Source of the DNA: Nitrosomonas ureae
GTDB taxonomy: Bacteria > Pseudomonadota > Gammaproteobacteria > Burkholderiales > Nitrosomonadaceae
Direction: 5' to 3'
Assembly (NCBI RefSeq): GCF_001455205.1
Contig: NZ_CP013341.1
Location: 434,001-498,000, forward strand
Length of the DNA stretch: 64,000 nt
Position numbers and translations under genes: made by a program. Within the stretch, counting starts at the first letter, position 1, and the number at the start of each line of letters is the position of its first letter. Below the pieces are notes generated by a model, which saw only the letters and a list, made by a program, of their open reading frames with translations, did not search any database and was not told the origin of the DNA. This document shows, piece after piece, positions 43,237-51,854 of this stretch.

Positions 43237-44472
43237 ATGAAAAAGAATAATCGAATCCGGGCACTACTCAAGGCGGCTGAAGCAATGTCCCAAGGTGATT
43301 TCACATCAGATATTCCAACCGGAAATGACGAAATTGGTCAACTTGGAAAATCACTGGAGAAATTATCCGGTTATCTTCAGAAACAACTGGAAAGGAGTCA
43401 ATCCCTTTATAAGATTATGGTCGAATGCAACCACAATCTTCATCTAATCGATGTTTTGAACCATATCTATGAATCTTTTCAGGACCACCTGCCTTACGAT
43501 CGGATTAGTCTGGCACTGCTCGAGAATGATGGAAACAAACTTAAATTACATTGGTCACGTGCCAAATACGATCCATTGATATTAAATATCGGACTCACTA
43601 TTCCCGCGTCTGACCACAGCGTTCTAGCAATCACAAACCCTAGAGAGATGCTCGTTATCGATGATTTAAACTCGTATTTGGAGAAACACTCAAAATCCCG
43701 CCTTACGCAAGCCATTTTTAGTGAAGGTATCCGTTCCTGCCTCATTTGCCCCTTGCTCGCCGGCGGCAAACCGATCGGGTTTATTTTCTTTTCCAGTCGC
43801 GATAAAAGTGTTTACAAAGATTTACATTCACATCAGGATCTGGCGTTGCAAATCGCCAGTCAAATATCCGTTCTGATTGAGAAAAACCAGTTATATCAAG
43901 GAGTAAAATTAAACAAACAGCTTAAGGCACAGAAAAAATCACTCGAACAACGTGTCACGCACGATGCACTGACTGGTTTATTCAACCGTCCCGGTATATT
44001 TGACATTCTGCACAAACAAATCCAGCGTGCCAAACGCGGGGGCTATGGCATTGCAATTATCATGATTGATATCGATCACTTTAAAGCCATCAACGACACT
44101 TACGGCCATCTTGCAGGAGATGCGGTTTTATGCGAAATCGCCAACCGGCTGACTCAATCAGCTCGCTCACATGAATACATCGGACGCTACGGGGGTGAAG
44201 AGTTTCTGGCGATTATCTCGCCGTATAATCAGGATGGCGCATTAAGAGCTGCGGAAAGATTTCGTAATGCAGTCGCTTGCAAAGAAATTAAAGCCAACGA
44301 GACATTTGTCTCGGTAACAATCAGTTTGGGTGTGGCGATCAGTGCGGAAGCAAAAACGTTAGACGAGAAATTGTTATTAAAAAAAGCAGACGAGGCACTG
44401 TATCAAGCCAAGCATAAAGGTAGAAACCGGGTTGAACTGGCAGACAATACAATGATTGAAAAGATTTCTTAG
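43237..44472 (+). CDS. Soluble diguanylate cyclase, HAMP-GAF-GGDEF
   Basis: Protein of 411 residues. Residues about 5-50 resemble a HAMP linker (AMSQGDFTSDIPTGNDEIGQ), but no membrane span precedes it. Residues ~60-220 form a GAF-like sensor, and the C-terminal ~170 residues a GGDEF domain with DALTGLFNRPG, IDIDHFKAINDTYGH and active-site motif YGGEEF. The catalytic signature is intact, so c-di-GMP synthesis is expected. The inhibitory site position five residues before GGEEF reads R-S-H-E, not R-x-x-D, so product inhibition may be altered. It is divergent from the PTS genes. Confidence 0.87.
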   Translation: MKKNNRIRALLKAAEAMSQGDFTSDIPTGNDEIGQLGKSLEKLSGYLQKQLERSQSLYKIMVECNHNLHLIDVLNHIYESFQDHLPYDRISLALLENDGNKLKLHWSRAKYDPLILNIGLTIPASDHSVLAITNPREMLVIDDLNSYLEKHSKSRLTQAIFSEGIRSCLICPLLAGGKPIGFIFFSSRDKSVYKDLHSHQDLALQIASQISVLIEKNQLYQGVKLNKQLKAQKKSLEQRVTHDALTGLFNRPGIFDILHKQIQRAKRGGYGIAIIMIDIDHFKAINDTYGHLAGDAVLCEIANRLTQSARSHEYIGRYGGEEFLAIISPYNQDGALRAAERFRNAVACKEIKANETFVSVTISLGVAISAEAKTLDEKLLLKKADEALYQAKHKGRNRVELADNTMIEKIS

Positions 44473-44544
44473 CTCGCACTGTCAGATCGAGCCTGAACTA
44501 CTACAAATTAAGAAATCTCCAAGTAATCTCCTTTATCGACCCCT

Positions 44545-44593
44545 GATAAGCCCTTGCCATAGCCATAGCCATAGCCATAGCCAAGGGCTTATC
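44545..44593 (+). terminator. Hairpin with hexanucleotide repeat loop between convergent genes
   Basis: Perfect 12-base arms GATAAGCCCTTG (44545-44556) and CAAGGGCTTATC (44582-44593) flank a 25-base loop made of four tandem CCATAG units plus C. GTTTTGC follows on the plus strand, giving a moderate terminator for the diguanylate cyclase gene. It lies between convergent genes and could serve both. The repeat count in the loop is a candidate for slippage. Confidence 0.6.
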
Positions 44594-44605
44594 GTTTTGC
44601 ATTGA

Positions 44606-45985
44606 CTAATCCGCTATTCCATCAGTATCACTGCCACCTTGTGAAGACGTTACCGTAACTCGCGCTGGCGGTATTAGGAATGCATCCGCCCCCGACAGCA
44701 ACACTTCATATCGTCCGGGAACACCCACTTGCGGCATGGGGAATGTTGCGCTTCCTATATGCAACGTAAGCTCAGGAATCGTGCCCCCGGCAATTGGATT
44801 TATCTTGTCGCTCGAAGTAGCCACGACCCTTATTACTCCAGTCGCCTTGGTCCAGGTTGCCAAAGTAATATTCACTTGATCAACGACACTTACCGATTCC
44901 ACGGTTTCCAAACCAGTGGCGCTCCTGGCAGTAATCGTTACTTGATCAGGCACAGAAAGACCATTGGCTGCATTTAACGTGGCACGTTTGAAAAAGGTAT
45001 TTTCGCCATCGAATGCCATAGGCCCATTTTGATTGGCTTGAGGTATGCCGCCGATCTCAACGCTTGCAGTAGTCGGCGCTTTCACCCATGAATTGATACG
45101 GGCCGTCGTATTACCCGTGGCTACATTTGTGGTGCGGAAATAGGTTGTGCGCACAGGTTCAATTCCTGGTGGGGAATTAGCCTCGTCATAAATTTTTCCT
45201 TGTACCGAAAATAAATGGGTTTCCACAAAATTTTGCCCGCTGCCATCCAAATCCACGCCGACCGGGCCTTCGATGCGGAAATAATCAATACCGCAATGGC
45301 CACCGATTACTTCATGCGGAACGTTAGGATCGCCCACATAACCGACTGGCGCCACCGGCGCAATTGCCGGATCCCAGATCAATAAAGGACCGACCTCGCC
45401 GCTTAGCATGGTTTCAAACGGTGCAGCACCGCCCGTATCTCGGGTCACATTAATAGCGCGCGTGCCCGCCGTTGCATTATAGATTTCCGGTTGGCAACCA
45501 TCAGCTTCATTGAGAAAGGGATGCCAGATTTTGTATTCGCCAGCAACCGGAATATCGACTCGGATACGTACACGCCCAAAAGCGAACTGGTCATTCGGTG
45601 CGGGATCTCCCGCGCCATAAGCTGCCTCCAAAGCCAGTACTAGATTTGCCCGTCCTCCTCCTGCCAAAGTCAGAGCAGCATCGGCCGACCACCAGAACGC
45701 CTCAGCGCCAAAGCCGGTCGCTACCGAGGTTGCATTGCCTGGAATTACAGGATCGAAGAAACACATGCCGGTTGCACCATCACCATCCAGACACAGTTGC
45801 ACGGTAGTGCCTTCGCTATCGGAAAACCAAGTCGGGAAATGATTCACCGGATGTATTAAACCTTTTCCGGCCAATGCCGCATTGGCCGATGGCATATTCA
45901 ATCCCATCATTGTCACTACAAAGACCAAAGCAAAACCCACTTTCTTGCCTATGTCAGTAATTTCTTTTATTTTAAAGAGCTTCAT
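44606..45985 (-). CDS. Large secreted protein of the multicopper oxidase operon
   Basis: Exported protein of 459 residues of unknown function. A signal peptide spans about residues 10-36 (VGFALVFVVTMMGLNMPSAN, cleavage after ANA). The first half has LIHPVNHFPTWFSDSEGTTV, QLCLDGDGATGMCFFDP, IPVAGEYKIWHPFLNEADGC and HCGIDYFRIEGPVGVDLDG. The last ~180 residues are beta-rich and Ig-like (VSVVDQVNITLATWTKATGV). It has four or five cysteines, no CxxCH haem motif and no lipobox. It follows the SCO1 gene in the same direction after 156 bases. Confidence 0.72.
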   Translation of the reverse strand: MKLFKIKEITDIGKKVGFALVFVVTMMGLNMPSANAALAGKGLIHPVNHFPTWFSDSEGTTVQLCLDGDGATGMCFFDPVIPGNATSVATGFGAEAFWWSADAALTLAGGGRANLVLALEAAYGAGDPAPNDQFAFGRVRIRVDIPVAGEYKIWHPFLNEADGCQPEIYNATAGTRAINVTRDTGGAAPFETMLSGEVGPLLIWDPAIAPVAPVGYVGDPNVPHEVIGGHCGIDYFRIEGPVGVDLDGSGQNFVETHLFSVQGKIYDEANSPPGIEPVRTTYFRTTNVATGNTTARINSWVKAPTTASVEIGGIPQANQNGPMAFDGENTFFKRATLNAANGLSVPDQVTITARSATGLETVESVSVVDQVNITLATWTKATGVIRVVATSSDKINPIAGGTIPELTLHIGSATFPMPQVGVPGRYEVLLSGADAFLIPPARVTVTSSQGGSDTDGIAD

Positions 45986-46119
45986 GATCCAACTTCCTCC
46001 AGTTAATTGATAGTTCTAAGAAACTTATAACTATCTAACATAAATTTTATTTTCCTGATTGCTGTCGCGATTAAAGAAGCTCTGACTTTGTCACAGAATT
46101 TATTCAAAGCTTCCCTAGT

Positions 46120-46147
46120 ACTTAAACACGTACACGTACTTTTAAGT
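46120..46147. other. Stem overlapping the SCO1 stop codon
   Basis: Arms ACTTAAA (46120-46126) and TTTAAGT (46141-46147) enclose ACGTAC-rich sequence. The TAA of the SCO1 gene (46144-46142) lies inside the right arm. With no T run it is not a classical terminator; it may reduce expression of the downstream secreted protein or stabilise the processed mRNA. Confidence 0.35.
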
Positions 46148-46831
46148 GTGCACCTCAGCGGTATGCACAACCTTTGGATCCAGATGGTTGATGGTTGCCA
46201 TGATTTGCCATGGATCAGACAACGCGGGCGCCATGCTCCAGCGTTTACGTTCATCATTGCCGATGCGCACCATGCCGGTATGATTTTCCTTGATGTTATC
46301 CACGTCTTCCTCGACATCATAAAAACCCAGCCGGTAGCGGATCAACTCGATATCTTCCGGCGCGCCCGTCAGAAATTTCCAGCCATCCTGGATGCCATAG
46401 CGCTCAGCATATTGCTTGAGCAATTCCGGCGTATCGCGCTTGGGATCCAGCGTGATGGAGTACATGAAAACATCACGCCCCGCACGCTCACCCAGCATAT
46501 TCCGCACTTCCCGGAGATTCGCCGTCGATTTCGGGCAAATGCCGGAACATTGCGAATACATCATGTTGATCGCAACCACTTTGTCGCGGATCAGGTCGTC
46601 ATAAAACTTTACCGCCTCGCCTTCATGCGTATACAGCGTAACGTTCGGAAACGGTGTGGCGCTATCCGCCGGTTTGTATTTTCTGATATTAGGATTAAGC
46701 GCAGGCTTAGTTTCAGTGAAACCCAGCTTCTGCCAAGCCGAATTCAGTCCAATCAGACCCAACGCCGCCAATCCCATGCCGGCCAGTATTTCCCTGCGTG
46801 AACCCACAGGTTCATTATTTTCTTTATTCAT
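46142..46831 (-). CDS. SCO1/SenC-family copper chaperone-like protein
   Basis: Thioredoxin-fold exported protein of 229 residues. A twin-arginine-like signal (SRREILAGMGLAALGLIGL) is near residues 12-30. The copper ligands are the CxxxC in YSQCSGICPKSTANL and the His in IKENHTGMVRIG. SITLDPKRDTPELLKQYAER is also a family hallmark. Usually delivers copper to cytochrome oxidase CuA; here its place 19 bases after a multicopper oxidase gene suggests that it loads or maintains that enzyme. Confidence 0.88.
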   Translation of the reverse strand: MNKENNEPVGSRREILAGMGLAALGLIGLNSAWQKLGFTETKPALNPNIRKYKPADSATPFPNVTLYTHEGEAVKFYDDLIRDKVVAINMMYSQCSGICPKSTANLREVRNMLGERAGRDVFMYSITLDPKRDTPELLKQYAERYGIQDGWKFLTGAPEDIELIRYRLGFYDVEEDVDNIKENHTGMVRIGNDERKRWSMAPALSDPWQIMATINHLDPKVVHTAEVHT

Positions 46832-46850
46832 GATATCCCCCTCTCTCTTC

Positions 46851-48695
46851 TTAGCCCAGAATGTCCCAGCGCACCATCATGGCGTGGTCTTCATGGATCA
46901 TATTATGGCAATGCATCACATACTTACCGGGAAAATCCCGGAACCGCATGAATAATCTCACTTTCTCATTAGGCCCCAAAACGTATACATCCTTGCGTCC
47001 TCTCTCATGTACAGGGACAGTCACTTCGATGCCATCCACGTAACGATTCAGGATATGTCCTTCTTCGAAATGGATATGTACCGGATGACTCCAGCCGCCG
47101 GACGGATTATCCAGTTCCCAGATCTCAAAGCTGCCCATAGCCATATTCGCACCCGCGGAACGGACGTTCACAAATTTGTCATTGATCGCCCACATGCCGT
47201 TTTTGCGCTCAAAGCGCCAGTACCTGACCGGAGCCGTCGCGATTTCCGTAGCGGTCGGTCTGCGAATCGGGCGCAGCTTGGCCGGAACCTGACTGACATC
47301 CGGCTCATCCGGCTCGCGATCAACGATGAATTTGAGCACCTTCATTCCCGGTGCTTTGACACCTTTGGGTCCGCGCGAACTGGTTTGCTCCCAGCGATTC
47401 ACCAGATAGAGCTCGGTACCTTGTGGATACAAAGAAAAATCCACTACGATATCGGCACGCTCGGCCACGCCCAGACGGACATTCTTGCGGTTCAGCAACG
47501 GCTTAGGCAGTAAATTACCATCGTTGGCGATATAGGTGAAAGACTGTTGTACATTGTTGGCCGCAACCAAATGAAACTGATAAAAACGTGCTATGCCTGC
47601 ATTAAGTAGGCGAAAACGGTATTTACGGCTTGCCACCTTGAGTATGGGTTCAATAATACCGTTGACCGTCACTTTGTCACCCAGTGTGCCTTCCGAACTC
47701 ATTTCTTCGAAAATATGCATGCCGTTAGCGTCAAAACGCTTGTCCTGGAATGCCAACGGATAATCATAAGCACCGCTGGGCAATCTTAAAGCTGCCGGAT
47801 TCGGATCATGCTCGTCACCTGAATCCAGCTCATCGTAAAGCAAGTAAAAACCGGCCAAACCACGGTTGGCATTGGGTGCGGTAAAATCCAGACAATGATC
47901 GTGATACCACAGCGTTCCCAGTGCTTCACGCTTATCGCCACCCACGGGGTTTTTGACGCTTTTTGGAAATTCATCGTACCCCGCATAGATATTGGGATAA
48001 AAATGATCCTTGAATTGACCCGGGCCATTCAAAGTAGGCCCGGCTTTGGTTGCACTGAAATAATCACCAGGGAAACCATCGCTCTCCGAAGGCGTATGCA
48101 GATTGTGCAAATGCATACTGATCTCCGGTGTGCCGAAACCCGTATGATTACTTGGTAACTCATTATATAAACGCACTATTACCGGGCGCCCATAACGCGC
48201 ATGAAAGGTGGGATTATGGTAATCACCACCGCTTGAGTTTTTACCGATATAGTGCCACACCAATTGCTTCGGGTAATCCGGATGGAACTCATAATCCGTA
48301 ATCGCTTCAGCTCGAAGCTCGTAAGTATCGGCCTGACCGGATTCAAGCGGATGCGCACCAAAGAAATCATCCCAACGCTGATGATCGTTACGCCCGCATT
48401 CTCCATTTGCGGTATTAGCGGAACCTTGTGGAGGATAAGCGTCATCGGACAAATCAGTTTGTTCCAACGGCTCAACCTCCTCCGGCAATTCTCTTTGCCA
48501 AGGCCTGGTGGGCGGGCTGGGTAGTAACGATTCATCCGGAATGGCTTGTGCTGAGCTTTCACGCGAAGTTAAAATGGCCGGTGCGGCCAGAATCGTGGCA
48601 CCCGTTGTTTTAAAAAACGCACGCCTTGATTCATTGGATGGAGAATCCGGATCAGCGATGTTGCCCCGATCGGATTCATACTCTCCATTGTTCAT
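46851..48695 (-). CDS. Tat-exported multicopper oxidase, CotA/bilirubin-oxidase-like
   Basis: Three-cupredoxin oxidase of 614 residues. A twin-arginine signal (ESRRAFFKTTGATILAAPA) indicates export of a folded enzyme. Copper motifs: MHLHNLHTPSESDG (H-x-H), LWYHDHCLDFTAPNANRGLA (H-x-H), SHPVHIHFEEGHIL, and VMHCHNMIHEDHAMM containing H-C-H-x3-H-x4-M, so the type 1 copper has a Met axial ligand. Substrate unknown: metal, phenolic or nitrogenous. A strong AGGAGGA precedes the ATG. It leads an operon with the SCO1-like and secreted proteins. Confidence 0.92.
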   Translation of the reverse strand: MNNGEYESDRGNIADPDSPSNESRRAFFKTTGATILAAPAILTSRESSAQAIPDESLLPSPPTRPWQRELPEEVEPLEQTDLSDDAYPPQGSANTANGECGRNDHQRWDDFFGAHPLESGQADTYELRAEAITDYEFHPDYPKQLVWHYIGKNSSGGDYHNPTFHARYGRPVIVRLYNELPSNHTGFGTPEISMHLHNLHTPSESDGFPGDYFSATKAGPTLNGPGQFKDHFYPNIYAGYDEFPKSVKNPVGGDKREALGTLWYHDHCLDFTAPNANRGLAGFYLLYDELDSGDEHDPNPAALRLPSGAYDYPLAFQDKRFDANGMHIFEEMSSEGTLGDKVTVNGIIEPILKVASRKYRFRLLNAGIARFYQFHLVAANNVQQSFTYIANDGNLLPKPLLNRKNVRLGVAERADIVVDFSLYPQGTELYLVNRWEQTSSRGPKGVKAPGMKVLKFIVDREPDEPDVSQVPAKLRPIRRPTATEIATAPVRYWRFERKNGMWAINDKFVNVRSAGANMAMGSFEIWELDNPSGGWSHPVHIHFEEGHILNRYVDGIEVTVPVHERGRKDVYVLGPNEKVRLFMRFRDFPGKYVMHCHNMIHEDHAMMVRWDILG

Positions 48696-49288
48696 GATAA
48701 TGTCCTCCTACTCTACAGTTATTTTTTTAAAATTCACACTTTGTGGTGCGTCTCGATTATGTATAGGCCCTGTCAAACTTATATTGACATCCATCAAATA
48801 AAAGCAAACTTGATGAATGTCACTTCCTTCCCTGCTGATTACAACACCGACAAATGTCATTTTTGTAAAATGATCATGCCTGCATAATGAAGATTAAGGA
48901 TTTGTTTGATGGATAAATAGCTACAAGATGTTAATTCACCCTATTAACAATTGTTAACATGGCTGATTAAAATAGGCACAACTTGGAATATTCTCCAACT
49001 CCTTGTTGGAAAAAGATAAAATGTAGGATTTTACTTACATTCAGAAATGTTTATTCAGAACAATATTCGTTTGCTAAATTTTACCGATATTTATCAGCAC
49101 ACCTTATCAAATCGCTTGAGTATCGAATTGAGACTGTGCCCTTGTGCTACGACTTCATATTCATGGGAAAAAATTCTGAAATCAAATCAGAAAAACCAAC
49201 TTTGTCCAGGCAACTGAACTGATATGGCTATTAAGAATTTTGGAGGTGCTTTACAATTAATTACAAAACTTATGAGATGAGTGAGCAA
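48696..49288. other. 593-base upstream region of the copper operon
   Basis: AT-rich, no convincing gene. It holds a perfect 14-base palindrome TTAACAATTGTTAA (48944-48957), an inverted pair TGTCAA/TTGACA near 48768-48786, and a small TCCAAC/GTTGGA stem near 49000. These are operator candidates for the multicopper oxidase operon. A 79-codon plus-strand frame (48983-49222) lacks a ribosome binding site and family resemblance and is not called. Confidence 0.4.
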
Positions 49289-49966
49289 CTAACTCAATCC
49301 TTTTTCCCTGAACAGAAGCGCCAATTGCAGGCGACTGGAAATATGTAGCTTGGAATAAATACGATTAAGATAAACCCGCACCGAACCTTCGGTAATCTGC
49401 AGTTCCCGCGCGGCTAATTTACTGCTGTAACCTTTTGCAATTAAAGCAGCCAGAGATATTTCACGACTGGATAAGTGCGCAGAAATCATTTTATGCGCGG
49501 ATTCACGGTGTAAAATTTGTTCAAACGCCATTCTCATGGAACGGCGATCCAGCCATTCGCCGCCTGCATGCACTTTCTTTAAACATTGCGGGATTAGTGA
49601 AACTGGCATTTCTTTGAGCAGAATACCTTTGACTCCCATTCTGATCAGATCACAGGTCTCAGACTGGTTGACTGTTGCGGTATAAACCACTATTCTGACT
49701 TCGCCTCCAAGCGCTGTTTGGACTTGCTTGACTTGATTAAGCCCATCAAAACCAGGGCTATGGGGGTCAATCAACACAATGTCTGGCTTCTTCAGCTTCA
49801 AAACATTCTTAATACGATCTACTGAATGCAACGCATCCACAATTTCCAGGCTGTCCTCCTCTTCGAGGATAACGCTTAATCCAAATAGAACAATCGGATG
49901 CGGATCAATCAGAAGTACTTTAATACGATTGCTAGGCAATAAGTTTTGCATCGCTTCAGTAAACAT
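49289..49966 (-). CDS. NarL/FixJ-type response regulator, orphan
   Basis: Protein of 225 residues: receiver domain (about 14-130) and LuxR-type HTH (about 160-220). The phospho-acceptor Asp is in DIVLIDPHSPGFDG and the conserved Lys in GILLKEMP. The usual acidic pair near the N-terminus reads VLLIDPHPIVLFGL, so the second acidic residue is Pro, which may weaken magnesium binding. The HTH is LSSREISLAALIAKGYSSKL. No kinase gene is adjacent. It might govern the nearby copper operon, on proximity only. Confidence 0.85.
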   Translation of the reverse strand: MFTEAMQNLLPSNRIKVLLIDPHPIVLFGLSVILEEEDSLEIVDALHSVDRIKNVLKLKKPDIVLIDPHSPGFDGLNQVKQVQTALGGEVRIVVYTATVNQSETCDLIRMGVKGILLKEMPVSLIPQCLKKVHAGGEWLDRRSMRMAFEQILHRESAHKMISAHLSSREISLAALIAKGYSSKLAARELQITEGSVRVYLNRIYSKLHISSRLQLALLFREKGLS

Positions 49967-50348
49967 TTATGCCTACAAATTAAGAGAAAAATCAGACAAC
50001 CTATTCTTACTCATTTATTGTGAAATTTTCATAAATTTCATGACCTAAATTCTGTTAATTTATCGTGAAGCTTCTGTGCGTATCTATAAAGAACTAGAAA
50101 GCGCCTGATTTATCAGTTAATATCGCATACGCGAAAAATGCTGGCAATTTAGGCTATATCACAACAAAGCGCTGTGATAAATCACACATCTGGGTACACC
50201 TCATAAAGCAATGCATCACCGGGCATACTCTGAAAATAAACCCATCGCCTTAGTCACGTAAAATAACAAAACCAGAAACTGAATTGAGCAAACAATACTA
50301 TCAAGCAGTAACTTGTCTTAAAGTATATTTCCTATACCACACCATAAT
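49967..50348. other. 382-base divergent region before lysS
   Basis: AT-rich intergenic sequence that should hold promoters for the response regulator and lysS. A palindrome TGTGATAAATCACA lies at 50173-50186; its 2-base centre does not fit the CRP spacing. No gene seen. Confidence 0.35.
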
Positions 50349-51854
50349 ATGATGCAAGAAAATCCACCGATCAGTCTTGATGAAAATCAAATTATTGCTG
50401 AACGCCGCGCCAAGCTGACTGAAATACGTCAGATCAACAATGCTTTCCCCAATACATTCAGACGCGATCATTTAGCTTCAGAGTTATATCAACAATTTGA
50501 TGCGTTCCCCAAAGAAAGACTGGAAGAACAGGCAATTGGGGTAAAAATAGCAGGGCGCATGGTGCTTAAGCGCGTCATGGGTAAAGCCAGCTTTGCAACC
50601 ATACAGGATATGAGTGGACGCATTCAGTTGTATATCTCGAACGATCATACCGGAGAAGCTGCACACGCAGCATTCAAGCATTATGACTTGGGTGATATCC
50701 TGGGCGCGCAAGGCATTTTATTCAAAACCAGAACAGGCGAACTCTCCATTCGCGTCACTGATTTACAATTGCTAACAAAATCCTTGCGCCCTTTGCCGGA
50801 GAAATTTCATGGTTTGGCCGATCAGGAGCAAAAATATCGTCAACGTTACCTTGATTTGATTACTAACGAAGAAACGCGCCGGGTATTCACTATTCGTTCC
50901 AAAGTTATCCAGGCAATTCGTGAATTCTTTGTCGAGCGCAATTATCTGGAAGTTGAAACGCCAATGATGCACCCGATTCCCGGAGGCGCATCGGCAAGAC
51001 CCTTTTCCACCCATCATAACGCGCTGGATATGGCGCTATTCTTGCGCATCGCCCCCGAGCTGTACCTGAAACGTCTGGTTGTCGGCGGCATGGAAAAAGT
51101 TTTTGAAATCAATCGCAATTTTCGCAATGAAGGAATCTCCACACGGCATAATCCTGAGTTTACCATGCTGGAATTCTATGAAGCTTATCAGGACCATATC
51201 TACCTGATGGACTTCACCGAGCAAATGCTCGCCCATACAGCGCAAAAAGTACTGGGCACCACGCACCTTACCTACCAAGGCAAGACAATGGATTTATCCA
51301 AACCATTCATGCGCTTGACCATCATCCAAGCTATCCGGAAATTCCATTCGCACTATTCCGCCGCACAATTGAATGATCGTAATTATCTGATCGAAGAATT
51401 GAACGCATTGAAAATTCACTACAATCCCAACGATGGCCTGGGTGGCTTGCAACTATCGCTGTTCGATGAAACTACCGAACATTTGTTGTTTGAACCCACA
51501 TTCATCGTTGATTATCCGGCGGAAGTATCTCCTTTAGCGCGGCGTAACGACAACAATCCTGATATCACCGATCGTTTTGAGCTGTATATTGCCGGGCGTG
51601 AAATCGCTAATGGATTTTCTGAATTGAACGATCCGGAAGATCAAGCGGCACGTTTCCTGGAGCAGGCCAAAGCCAAGGATGCTGGCGATAGTGAGGCCAT
51701 GCATTATGACGCAGACTACATCCGTGCATTGGAATACGGCTTACCGCCCACAGCCGGCGAAGGTATCGGCATCGATCGCTTGGTCATGCTGTTAACTGAC
51801 AGCCCGAGCATTCGTGATGTCATTTTGTTTCCGCAATTAAGGCGGGAAGATTAG
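50349..51854 (+). CDS. lysS: Lysyl-tRNA synthetase, class II
   Basis: Charges tRNA-Lys. Protein of 501 residues with an OB-fold anticodon domain (IAGRMVLKRVMGKASFATIQ), motif 1 region HPIPGGASARPFSTHHNALD, motif 2 in INRNFRNEGISTRHNPEFTM, and motif 3 in GEGIGIDRLVMLLTD. It starts with tandem ATG codons. Its TAG overlaps the stop of the convergent HAD gene by three of the same bases. Confidence 0.97.
   Translation: MMQENPPISLDENQIIAERRAKLTEIRQINNAFPNTFRRDHLASELYQQFDAFPKERLEEQAIGVKIAGRMVLKRVMGKASFATIQDMSGRIQLYISNDHTGEAAHAAFKHYDLGDILGAQGILFKTRTGELSIRVTDLQLLTKSLRPLPEKFHGLADQEQKYRQRYLDLITNEETRRVFTIRSKVIQAIREFFVERNYLEVETPMMHPIPGGASARPFSTHHNALDMALFLRIAPELYLKRLVVGGMEKVFEINRNFRNEGISTRHNPEFTMLEFYEAYQDHIYLMDFTEQMLAHTAQKVLGTTHLTYQGKTMDLSKPFMRLTIIQAIRKFHSHYSAAQLNDRNYLIEELNALKIHYNPNDGLGGLQLSLFDETTEHLLFEPTFIVDYPAEVSPLARRNDNNPDITDRFELYIAGREIANGFSELNDPEDQAARFLEQAKAKDAGDSEAMHYDADYIRALEYGLPPTAGEGIGIDRLVMLLTDSPSIRDVILFPQLRRED

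Noticed and set aside
48983..49222. 79-codon plus-strand frame upstream of the copper operon
   Set aside because: No ribosome binding site, no domain, and composition that follows the AT-rich background.
50173..50186. CRP site before lysS
   Set aside because: TGTGAT and ATCACA are separated by two bases rather than the four needed for the CRP consensus.
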